Assembly: GCA_045648205.1 (NCBI GenBank)
Contig: JAZRNM010000033.1
Location: 1 to 8,299 of the forward strand
Source: SIG440 sp045648205
GTDB taxonomy: Bacteria; Bacillota; Clostridia; Monoglobales; Monoglobaceae
Reading direction: 5' to 3'
DNA: 8,299 nucleotides
Of the stretch, positions 1 to 5,260 are shown one piece after another. Within the stretch, counting starts at the first letter, position 1. Each line of letters begins with the position of its first letter. A program made the translations under genes and the position numbers. The notes beneath the pieces were generated by a model. It did no database searches. It had not been told where the DNA came from and worked only from the letters and a program-made list of their open reading frames with translations.

Positions 1-37
<37 letters not shown>

Positions 38-54
38 ATGCTTAAAAAACAAAT

Positions 55-130
55 TGGCGATCCGGATGGGGCTCGAACCTATGACCCTCTGCTTGTAAGG
101 CAGATGCTCTCCCAGCTGAGCTATGCGCCC
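55..130 (-). tRNA. tRNA-Val (UAC) body with a mismatched 3' end; probable tRNA-Val/tRNA-Asp chimera
   Basis: The length is a normal 76 nt including an encoded CCA (55-57). From the 5' end at 130, the D-arm (GCTC/GAGC) is sound, the anticodon stem (TCTGC/GCAGA) pairs perfectly, and the loop CTTACAA gives anticodon UAC (Val). The 3' side does not fit. The 5' acceptor strand GGGCGCA faces CCGGATC, leaving only two Watson-Crick pairs and one wobble of seven. The T-stem ATAGG/CCCAT has an A-C mismatch. The 3' strand CCGGATC with discriminator G73 is what I would expect of a tRNA-Asp (inference from family knowledge), which would pair with a GGTCCGG-type 5' strand. The switch lies within or next to the conserved T-loop. 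As written this tRNA should not fold properly, so it is either a recombination-deletion product or an assembly or PCR chimera. Confidence 0.75.
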
Positions 131-176
131 ACATTATGTCGTTTTGAGTTTGTTTCCAAAATCAGCGACAACCGAT

Positions 177-205
177 ATTTTATCACCTACATAGTCAAAT
201 GTCAA
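177..205 (-). promoter_or_regulatory. Sigma-A promoter of the tRNA cluster
   Basis: On the minus strand, TTGACA (205-200) is followed by a 17-nt spacer and TAAAAT (182-177). This matches the sigma-70/sigma-A consensus at 11 of 12 hexamer positions. The predicted start near 170 leaves a leader of about 40 nt before the first tRNA at 130. No convincing terminator follows nth, so nth read-through could also feed the cluster. Confidence 0.75.
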
Positions 206-284
206 AGGGGATGTAGGCGATTATTTGCGGTTATGAGAGATTAAGGCGGGGAAATCTAATTAAATCTTCGTTTTTCTCTCTAAA

Positions 285-926
285 TTAAATATTTTGGGGG
301 CAAAGATGTGCAATTGGGCAATCATTGCATCGGGGACTTCTTGCACTGCAGATTTCCCTGCCGTGAAAGACCAATTGATGACAAAATTCACTTTGGTTTT
401 CGGGTGGAATTATTTTCAGCAAATCCATTTCGATTTTGTAGGGGTCCTTTCTTGTGGTGAATCCCATTCTGTTCGAAAGTCTGGTTGCGTGAGTGTCAAC
501 AACAATCCCGGGCACACCGAAAATATCACCGAGAACCAGATTGGCAGTTTTTCTGCCTACACCCGGGAGAGTGAGAAGCTCCTCCATAGTCTGTGGAACT
601 TCACCGCCAAAATCTGCAATCAGCTTTTGACAGCAGGCAATGATGTTTTTTGTCTTATTTCTGAAAAATCCGGTGGAATGAATATATTCTGAGAGTTCGT
701 CGGGATTTGCTTCTGCAAAGTCTGAAACCGTTTTATATCTTTCAAAAAGAGCGGGTGTCACAAGGTTAACCCGTGCATCGGTGCACTGCGCGGCAAGCTG
801 TGTCGCAATAAGCAATTGAAGTGCTGAGGTATAATCCAGCGTGCAATCTGCATTTCCATACACTTCGTTAAAAACTTTTATGATTTCCAAAGCACGTTGG
901 CGTTTTTTTTCAATATTTTCTTTCAT
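285..926 (-). CDS. nth: Endonuclease III (DNA glycosylase/AP lyase)
   Basis: 213 aa, a normal length for bacterial Nth. It acts in the cytoplasm in base-excision repair, removing oxidised pyrimidines and nicking the resulting abasic site. The helix-hairpin-helix LPGVGRKTANLVLG lies at residues 120-133, with the catalytic lysine at Lys126. The VDTHATRLSNR block at 143-153 carries the catalytic aspartate, Asp144. The C-terminal 4Fe-4S loop is intact: Cys193-X6-Cys200-X2-Cys203-X5-Cys209. The ATG at 926 is preceded by AGGGGG about 10 nt upstream. The gene points away from glyA and towards the tRNA cluster, and no clear intrinsic terminator follows its stop. Family assignment is secure; MutY is unlikely because the protein is short and lacks a C-terminal Nudix-like domain. 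Confidence 0.97.
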   Translation of the reverse strand: MKENIEKKRQRALEIIKVFNEVYGNADCTLDYTSALQLLIATQLAAQCTDARVNLVTPALFERYKTVSDFAEANPDELSEYIHSTGFFRNKTKNIIACCQKLIADFGGEVPQTMEELLTLPGVGRKTANLVLGDIFGVPGIVVDTHATRLSNRMGFTTRKDPYKIEMDLLKIIPPENQSEFCHQLVFHGREICSARSPRCNDCPIAHLCPQNI

Positions 927-941
927 TTTATGTTATCCCCC

Positions 942-970
942 TTGAAAAAAATTCCATAAGATGATATAAT
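942..970 (+). promoter_or_regulatory. Sigma-A promoter of glyA-rarA
   Basis: TTGAAA (942-947), a 17-nt spacer and TATAAT (965-970). The predicted start near 977 gives a leader of about 60 nt ending in an AGGAGG (1025-1030) placed 7 nt before the glyA ATG. The leader is A/T-rich and too short for a recognisable riboswitch. The -35 element also overlaps the ribosome-binding region of the divergent nth gene. Confidence 0.75.
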
Positions 971-989
971 GTTTTGGATTATGTAAATA

Positions 990-1018
990 AATATAACATA
1001 AAAAGTTTTTTTTGTAAA
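990..1018 (-). promoter_or_regulatory. Probable promoter of nth
   Basis: On the minus strand, TTTACA (1018-1013), a 17-nt spacer and TATATT (995-990), with a predicted start near 983. The spacer includes an A7 tract. This promoter lies to the right of the glyA promoter but fires to the left, so the two promoters face each other. It is less certain than the glyA promoter because the region is A/T-rich and can mimic -10 boxes. Confidence 0.5.
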
Positions 1019-1037
1019 TAACGAAGGAGGAATAACA

Positions 1038-2276
1038 ATGTTTGAGCTTGAAAACGTTATGAAGGCGGACCCTGAGGTTGCCAATGCCATAAAAGCAGAA
1101 ATCGGCAGACAGAGAAGCAAAATTGAGCTTATTGCATCAGAAAACTTTGTCAGCCCGGCAGTTATGGAAGCAATGGGTACACCTCTTACAAATAAATATG
1201 CTGAAGGATATCCCGGAAAGAGATATTATGGCGGTTGTGAATTTGTCGATGTGGTTGAGGATTTGGCGAGAGAAAGAGCAAAAGAACTTTTTGGTGCTGA
1301 ATTTGCCAATGTTCAGCCCCATTCAGGTGCTCAGGCAAATCTTGCAGTTTTCTTTGCAACAATGGAGCCCGGTGACACCTATCTTGGAATGAATCTTGCT
1401 CATGGCGGACACTTGAGCCATGGTTCACCGGTTAATATTTCAGGTAAGTATTTCAATGTTGTGCCCTACGGCGTTGACCCTGTAACCCACAGAATCGATT
1501 ATGATGCGCTTCGTCAGCTTGCGATTGAAAACAAGCCCAAACTGATTCTCGCAGGTGCCAGCGCTTATGCAAGAGAAATTGACTTTGCAAAGTTCCGTGA
1601 GATTGCAGACGAGGTGGGAGCATACCTTATGGTTGATATGGCTCACATTGCAGGTCTTGTTGCTGCAGGTCTTCATCCAAGCCCTGTTCCCTATGCAGAT
1701 TTTGTTACAACAACAACCCACAAGACATTGAGAGGGCCCAGAGGCGGTCTTATTCTCTGCAAAGAGGAATATGCTCAGATGATTAACAAAGCGGTTTTCC
1801 CCGGAAATCAGGGTGGACCTCTTATGCACGTTATTGCTGCAAAGGCAGTTTGCTTCAAGGAAGCTCTTTCTCCTGAGTTCAAGGAATATCAGATTCAGGT
1901 TAAGAAAAACGCTGCAGCACTTTGTGATGAACTGATGTCTTTGGGAATTGACATTGTTTCGGGCGGAACAGACAACCACCTTATGCTTGTTGACCTCTCA
2001 AAGAAAGGTCTCACAGGCAAAGAGGTTGAACACAATCTTGACGAAATCGGAATTACAGCAAACAAGAACACAATCCCCAATGACCCACAGAGCCCGTTTG
2101 TTACAAGCGGAGTTCGTCTCGGCAGCCCTGCAGTTACCACAAGAGGTTTCAAAGAGGATGATATGAGAGAAGTTGCAAAAATTATCAATATGGTAATCTG
2201 TGACTTCGAAGCAAACAAGGATGAAGCAAAGATGCGTGTTGATGCACTCTGCAAAAAGTATCCGCTCTATGAATAA
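1038..2276 (+). CDS. glyA: Serine hydroxymethyltransferase
   Basis: 412 aa, full length for the bacterial enzyme. This is a cytoplasmic PLP enzyme that interconverts serine plus tetrahydrofolate with glycine plus 5,10-methylene-tetrahydrofolate, the main source of one-carbon units for purine, thymidylate and methionine synthesis. Visible landmarks are the N-terminal IELIASENFVSPAV (29-42), NKYAEGYPGKRYYGG (52-66) and the cofactor-contacting VDMAHIAGL with Asp200 and His203. The Schiff-base lysine is Lys229 in TTTTHKTLRGPRGG, and FPGNQGGPLMH follows as expected. The start is fixed by AGGAGG at 1025-1030, 7 nt before the ATG. The gene is driven by the promoter at 942-970 and its last 8 nt overlap the start of rarA. 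No unusual residues were noticed. Confidence 0.98.
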   Translation: MFELENVMKADPEVANAIKAEIGRQRSKIELIASENFVSPAVMEAMGTPLTNKYAEGYPGKRYYGGCEFVDVVEDLARERAKELFGAEFANVQPHSGAQANLAVFFATMEPGDTYLGMNLAHGGHLSHGSPVNISGKYFNVVPYGVDPVTHRIDYDALRQLAIENKPKLILAGASAYAREIDFAKFREIADEVGAYLMVDMAHIAGLVAAGLHPSPVPYADFVTTTTHKTLRGPRGGLILCKEEYAQMINKAVFPGNQGGPLMHVIAAKAVCFKEALSPEFKEYQIQVKKNAAALCDELMSLGIDIVSGGTDNHLMLVDLSKKGLTGKEVEHNLDEIGITANKNTIPNDPQSPFVTSGVRLGSPAVTTRGFKEDDMREVAKIINMVICDFEANKDEAKMRVDALCKKYPLYE

Positions 2277-3537
2277 GCCGCTTGCAGACAGACTCAGACC
2301 CACATCCCTTGATGAGGTTGTCGGTCAAGGTCATATAATCGGTGACGGCAAGGTTTTGTCAGAGGTTGCAAAAATGGGTAAGATTCCCAATATGATTTTT
2401 TATGGTCCTTCGGGTGTGGGCAAGACAACGGTTGCCAACATCCTTGCGAAAGCTTGCAACAAAACTCTTTTCAAGCTGAATGCCACAACGGCATCAGTTT
2501 CGGATGTGAGGGATGTGTGCGCCCAGACAGAAACGCTTTCGGGACAGAATGGAATTTTACTATATCTTGACGAGATTCAGAACTTCAACAAAAAGCAGCA
2601 GCAATCGCTCCTTGAATATATTGAAAATGGAAAGATAACCCTGATTGCAAGCACAACAGAAAACCCATATTTTTATGTTTATAATGCGGTTTTGAGCCGT
2701 AGTGTGGTTTTTGAGTTCAAACCGATTTCAGCACAGGATGTTGTGAAGGCATTAAAACGGGCGCTTGATGAGCTATCGAGTGAGTTTGGTGAGATTTCTG
2801 CAGAGGATGATGCACTTTTGCATATTGCAGAAATGGCAAATGGTGACGTGAGAAAGGCACTCAACTCTCTGGAACTGGCAGTGATTTATTCTCAGCCTGA
2901 TGAAGATGGCAACATTTGCATAACAATGTCTGCTGCAGAGCAATGCACTCAAAAGAAGGCGTTCAGATATGACAAGTCAGGAGACAGTCAGTATGACGTC
3001 ATGAGTGCTCTTCAAAAATCAATCCGGGGCTCTGACCCGGATGCCGCGATTCACTATCTCGCAAGGCTGATTGCAGCAGAGGACTTACAGACCGCTTGTC
3101 GTCGGCTTATGGTTATTGCGGCAGAGGATGTTGGTCTTGCATATCCAATGGCAATTCCCGTTGTCAAGGCTTGTGTTGACAGCGCGTTGATGCTTGGACT
3201 TCCAGAAGGGAGAATCCCTCTTGCAGATGCTGCAATCTTGCTTGCAACTGCACCAAAATCAAATTCTGCATATATGGCTCTCGGTTCGGCACTTTCGGAC
3301 ATTGAGTCAATGGATACGGGAGAAATCCCAAGGCAGCTTCAGAACAAACATTATGATGGTGAGGGAGATGTAAAAAAGGGACAGAACTATCTGTACCCAC
3401 ACGATTATCCTAACCATTACGTTGAACAACAATATCTGCCCGACAGAATAAAAAATAAAAAGTATTATGAATACGGAAACAACAAGAATGAACAGGCAGC
3501 AAAGGAATATTGGGACAAGATAAAAGGCAACAAATAG
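2269..3537 (+). CDS. rarA: Replication-associated recombination protein A (AAA+ ATPase, MgsA/RarA family)
   Basis: 422 aa from the ATG at 2269, giving the family-typical N-terminus MNKPLADRLRPTSLDEVVGQ. It is a cytoplasmic AAA+ ATPase related to clamp-loader subunits and acts at stalled replication forks. Walker A GPSGVGKT is at residues 46-53, Walker B LLYLDE at 97-102, sensor 1 in ASTTENPYF near 128-135 and sensor 2 NGDVRKALN at 191-199. The C-terminal tetramerisation part carries SIRGSDPDAAIHYLARLI and RRLMVIAAEDVGLAYP. An in-frame ATG at 2200 exists but would add 23 residues encoded inside glyA and unlike the family, so 2269 is preferred. No good Shine-Dalgarno precedes it. The ATG lies 5 nt before the glyA TAA (8-nt overlap), which suggests translational coupling. 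A strong terminator follows. Confidence 0.96.
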   Translation: MNKPLADRLRPTSLDEVVGQGHIIGDGKVLSEVAKMGKIPNMIFYGPSGVGKTTVANILAKACNKTLFKLNATTASVSDVRDVCAQTETLSGQNGILLYLDEIQNFNKKQQQSLLEYIENGKITLIASTTENPYFYVYNAVLSRSVVFEFKPISAQDVVKALKRALDELSSEFGEISAEDDALLHIAEMANGDVRKALNSLELAVIYSQPDEDGNICITMSAAEQCTQKKAFRYDKSGDSQYDVMSALQKSIRGSDPDAAIHYLARLIAAEDLQTACRRLMVIAAEDVGLAYPMAIPVVKACVDSALMLGLPEGRIPLADAAILLATAPKSNSAYMALGSALSDIESMDTGEIPRQLQNKHYDGEGDVKKGQNYLYPHDYPNHYVEQQYLPDRIKNKKYYEYGNNKNEQAAKEYWDKIKGNK

Positions 3538-3543
3538 AAATTT

Positions 3544-3576
3544 AAAAGGCTCGTGCAATTGCACGAGCTTTTTTTG
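3544..3576. terminator. Intrinsic terminator between rarA and the convergent XRE gene, likely bidirectional
   Basis: A perfect 20-bp palindrome at 3549-3568 (arms GCTCGTGCAA/TTGCACGAGC) is flanked by A's on the left (3544-3547) and T7 on the right (3569-3575). On the plus strand it ends the glyA-rarA transcript 11 nt after the rarA stop. On the minus strand it follows the XRE gene stop directly, with a weaker T-run (CCTTTTAAATTT), so it can serve both genes. The palindrome leaves a very small loop once folded. Confidence 0.9.
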
Positions 3577-3578
3577 TT

Positions 3579-3779
3579 TTAATCTTTTTTGTATTCTATA
3601 ATTTCATTCACGGAACAATCCAAAATGCGGCAAAAATCATCAATTTTCATTGTGCTGATACCATTTCCCTTTTTCATTCTGTCTATGGTAGCACTGCTTA
3701 TATTATGTTTTGTGATTAAAGCATAGGTTGAAATATTTAATCGTTTTAAGGTTTTCCAAAAGGGATCATAGCTAATCAA
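3579..3779 (-). CDS. XRE/Cro-CI-type helix-turn-helix regulator, small single-domain
   Basis: 66 aa, essentially one HTH domain. The N-terminal MISYDPFWKTLKRLNIS is followed by the HTH region (about residues 17-40, TYALITKHNISSATIDRMKKG) and by IDDFCRILDCSVNEIIEY. This is the layout of the compact YozG-like HTH_26 repressors common in Firmicutes. The start codon is TTG at 3779. The frame is closed upstream by TAG at 3791-3789, and no ATG or GTG is available in frame. Possible ribosome sites are AAAGGA (12 nt away) or GTGGA (5 nt away). The gene is divergent from the membrane-protein operon, and an inverted repeat sits in the shared promoter region, so it is probably an autoregulated local repressor or activator (inference). 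It ends at the terminator at 3544-3576. Confidence 0.85.
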   Translation of the reverse strand: MISYDPFWKTLKRLNISTYALITKHNISSATIDRMKKGNGISTMKIDDFCRILDCSVNEIIEYKKD

Positions 3780-3815
3780 AAAAATCCACTATCCTTTATA
3801 AAAAGTTATAAAATA

Positions 3816-3844
3816 AGCATAAAATGTAATTATAATATTGACAA
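3816..3844 (-). promoter_or_regulatory. Possible promoter of the XRE regulator gene
   Basis: On the minus strand, TTGTCA (3844-3839), a 17-nt spacer and TATGCT (3821-3816). Its -35 hexamer overlaps that of the divergent plus-strand promoter almost completely (3838-3843), so the two polymerases could not bind together. The -10 is imperfect, and other A/T-rich candidates lie nearby. Confidence 0.4.
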
Positions 3845-3866
3845 TAGTCATAATTGTGACTATAAT
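3838..3866 (+). promoter_or_regulatory. Fully consensus sigma-A promoter of the three-gene envelope operon
   Basis: TTGACA (3838-3843), exactly 17 nt, then TATAAT (3861-3866): twelve of twelve consensus hexamer bases with optimal spacing. Only 6 nt separate the -10 box from the ATG at 3873, so the expected +1 is the A of the start codon. A promoter this strong usually needs repression, which fits the inverted repeat lying inside its spacer and the divergent HTH gene. Confidence 0.85.
3844..3863. promoter_or_regulatory. Inverted repeat, probable operator for the divergent XRE regulator
   Basis: Perfect 7-bp arms ATAGTCA (3844-3850) and TGACTAT (3857-3863) are separated by TAATTG. The repeat fills the spacer of the consensus promoter and runs into its -10 box. 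Its left end touches the -35 box of the minus-strand promoter. A bound dimer would block the plus promoter directly. A second, overlapping shorter repeat, ACAAT/ATTGT (3841-3845 and 3853-3857), is also present. Assignment to the neighbouring regulator is inference from position. Confidence 0.65.
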
Positions 3867-3872
3867 ATACAC

Positions 3873-4298
3873 ATGGTATTCAATAAAATTTCTATCAGGT
3901 ATTGTATTTTGGGAGGCATATCACTACTTGCGGGACTTTTTACATATCTGTTATTCAGACCAAATACTTATGTGGCAAGATTTATTATTAGCCTATTTTC
4001 TGAGCGGTATTCTTTTGATGATAAATCCTGGGTGATTAATAACAGTTTTGTTGAGTTCTATTTTGCCGATTTTTTGTGGGCATTCAGCTTTGCATGCTTT
4101 TTGCATGCAATATTTGTTCCTCGACTAAGGGGCTCATTGCTATGTGCTTTGTTAACCAGTATTTTTGGCGTGGCTTATGAAGGCTTACAGTTTTTTGGTG
4201 TTGTTAGCGGGACCGGTGATATAGTTGACTGTTTATTTTACCTTATTGGCGGAATGATTGTTGTTGCCATAAATTCAATTTCAATAGGGGGAAAGTAA
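3873..4298 (+). CDS. VanZ-like integral membrane protein
   Basis: 141 aa, apparently four hydrophobic segments at about residues 9-28, 63-83, 87-109 and 117-135. The C-terminal pattern E103-x2-Q106 followed by D116-x2-D119 and GG (126-127) resembles the conserved E..Q...D..D...G signature of VanZ-type proteins. NSFVEFYFADFLWAFSF (57-73) recalls a family of short uncharacterised Firmicutes membrane proteins. VanZ itself gives low-level teicoplanin resistance by an unsettled mechanism; no such role can be claimed here. The ATG at 3873 has no Shine-Dalgarno and coincides with the predicted transcription start. A GGGAGG at 3909-3914 is not followed by a usable ATG, GTG or TTG start at proper spacing. 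First gene of an operon; the next gene begins 3 nt after its stop. Real gene: confident. VanZ kinship: moderate. Confidence 0.75.
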   Translation: MVFNKISIRYCILGGISLLAGLFTYLLFRPNTYVARFIISLFSERYSFDDKSWVINNSFVEFYFADFLWAFSFACFLHAIFVPRLRGSLLCALLTSIFGVAYEGLQFFGVVSGTGDIVDCLFYLIGGMIVVAINSISIGGK

Positions 4299-4301
4299 AA
4301 A

Positions 4302-4808
4302 ATGAGAAAAAGATTAGTTAGATTGCTTGCTGTGTGCCTGCTGATAGGTATCTTTTCTGTTTTTGCACTCGGCAGCGGAGAAGAAAAAACAAGCAATCAG
4401 GGCGAGAGCTCGGTGGCAGTAGATGATTCAAGCGAAACAGAGAACACCTTGGGTGATTATCTGCTTGAAATCAAGAGCTGTAGATTGGCCAAGGATTATG
4501 AAGGCAAGGATGTTGCTATTGTTATGTATAACTTTACAAATAATGCAGATGATGCTGCATCATTTATGTTTGCATTTGAGGATAGTGCATATCAAAACGG
4601 CGTGGGGTTAAACGAAGCGTATGTGCTGGCGGATTCGGCAAACTACTCATCGGATAATCAAACAAAGGAAATAAAAAAAGGTGCGTCATTGGATATTGAA
4701 GTTGCTTATGAACTAAATGACACAACAAGTGATATTGAAGTTGAAGTAGGCCAACTTTTCAGTTTTGATGAAAGCATTATTACAAAAACATTTTCACTTG
4801 ACAAATAG
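4302..4808 (+). CDS. DUF5067-like exported protein
   Basis: 168 aa. The N-terminus has basic residues (MRKRLVR) and a hydrophobic stretch (8-23), followed by a Ser/Glu/Asp-rich linker (about 24-50). A single beta-rich domain (51-166) begins GDYLLEIKSCRLAKDYEGK and includes VMYNFTNNADDAASFMFAF, NGVGLNEAYVL and a closing DIEVEVGQLFSF. This matches the DUF5067 pattern of Gram-positive surface proteins as I remember it; its function is unknown. Most relatives I recall are lipoproteins, but here the signal ends VFALGSGEE with no cysteine. It therefore reads as a signal-peptidase I substrate (VFA before Leu23) or an anchored protein. The ribosome site AGGGGG (4286-4291) is 10 nt before the ATG and overlaps the end of the preceding gene. 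Confidence 0.8.
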   Translation: MRKRLVRLLAVCLLIGIFSVFALGSGEEKTSNQGESSVAVDDSSETENTLGDYLLEIKSCRLAKDYEGKDVAIVMYNFTNNADDAASFMFAFEDSAYQNGVGLNEAYVLADSANYSSDNQTKEIKKGASLDIEVAYELNDTTSDIEVEVGQLFSFDESIITKTFSLDK

Positions 4809-4815
4809 TAAATTT

Positions 4816-4822
4816 GAGGAGG
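4816..4822 (+). promoter_or_regulatory. Ribosome binding site deciding the start of the small membrane protein
   Basis: GAGGAGG sits 9 nt before the ATG at 4832. The same frame stays open upstream to a TTG at 4814, but that codon overlaps the Shine-Dalgarno itself, so translation should begin at 4832. Confidence 0.85.
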
Positions 4823-4831
4823 AATTATAAT

Positions 4832-5173
4832 ATGAGAAGTAAAGTTTTATTAGTGTCTAATATTATTGCAACATTATATGTTGTATATTTGGTTACATAT
4901 TTTGGAGGAAGTGTTCTTTCTTCAAGCGGAGCCGAGGCGGTTGGTGGTGCAATTGCGACTGCTTTGGTAATGCCCCACATGTTTATGTTTTTAATAGGTG
5001 CAGTATTCGGATGGATTGGATATTTTATTAAAGCAAGCTGGTCTGCACTGGTTGGTGCAATATTATATGCGTTAGGTACACTTTTCTTCCTTGCATATTT
5101 TATGTTTGGTGTTCCGATTTTGGTTTTAGGTTTCATTGGATACAGCAAGCAAAAGAAGTTGAACAAACAATAA
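4832..5173 (+). CDS. Small integral membrane protein of unknown function
   Basis: 113 aa from the ATG at 4832. Three or four hydrophobic segments are visible at about residues 5-27, 37-65 and 70-103, the last long enough to be a hairpin of two helices. The glycine-rich packing motifs GAVFGWIGYF and GAILYALGTLFF are noticeable. The tail SKQKKLNKQ is basic, which by the positive-inside rule would place the C-terminus in the cytoplasm. No catalytic motif is visible and I do not recognise a named family. Third and last gene of the operon, 23 nt after the DUF5067-like gene and directly before a long hairpin terminator. Its regular pairing with an exported protein suggests an envelope role, which is inference only. 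Confidence 0.8.
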   Translation: MRSKVLLVSNIIATLYVVYLVTYFGGSVLSSSGAEAVGGAIATALVMPHMFMFLIGAVFGWIGYFIKASWSALVGAILYALGTLFFLAYFMFGVPILVLGFIGYSKQKKLNKQ

Positions 5174-5187
5174 AAAACGGTTAAATA

Positions 5188-5248
5188 AAAAAACAGGCTT
5201 ACAGAAAACGAGTTAATACGGACAAGTGTTTTCTGCAAGTCTGTTTTT
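5188..5248. terminator. Bidirectional terminator between the membrane operon and tmcAL
   Basis: A long hairpin: 5' arm 5192-5209 and 3' arm 5228-5245 pair over 18 positions, with one wobble and one A-C mismatch, around an 18-nt loop. On the plus strand it is followed by TTTTT (5244-5248). On the minus strand it is followed by T7 (5193-5187), 13 nt beyond the tmcAL stop. It separates convergent transcripts. Confidence 0.85.
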
Positions 5249-5260
5249 CATCTAAAATAG

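Noticed and set aside
38..244. 68-codon open frame on the plus strand
   Set aside because: It runs antisense across the tRNA at 55-130 and its peptide is the familiar spurious translation of a tRNA complement; no ribosome site.
235..280. GAGAGA/TCTCTC arms as a terminator for nth
   Set aside because: Only 6 bp with a loop of about 34 nt and no T-run in the right place. I see no convincing terminator after nth.
294..692. 132-codon plus-strand frame opposite nth
   Set aside because: Antisense shadow of a clear endonuclease III gene with intact catalytic and Fe-S motifs.
977..1037. Possible riboswitch in the glyA leader
   Set aside because: Only about 60 nt, A/T-rich, with no conserved glycine, folate or other aptamer features visible.
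2200..2268. Longer rarA N-terminus from the ATG at 2200
   Set aside because: It would encode 23 residues inside glyA with no family resemblance; the typical RarA start is at 2269.
3838..4035. 65-codon frame starting in the promoter of the VanZ-like gene
   Set aside because: It starts at a TTG within the -35 box, overlaps the better-supported frame at 3873, and has no ribosome site.
3579..5173. Toxin-antitoxin or phage remnant interpretation of the module
   Set aside because: No toxin-like partner overlaps the regulator, and no integrase, attachment repeat or phage structural gene is visible.
4825..5238. 137-codon minus-strand frame opposite the small membrane protein
   Set aside because: It runs through the terminator hairpin and is antisense to a gene with an excellent ribosome site.
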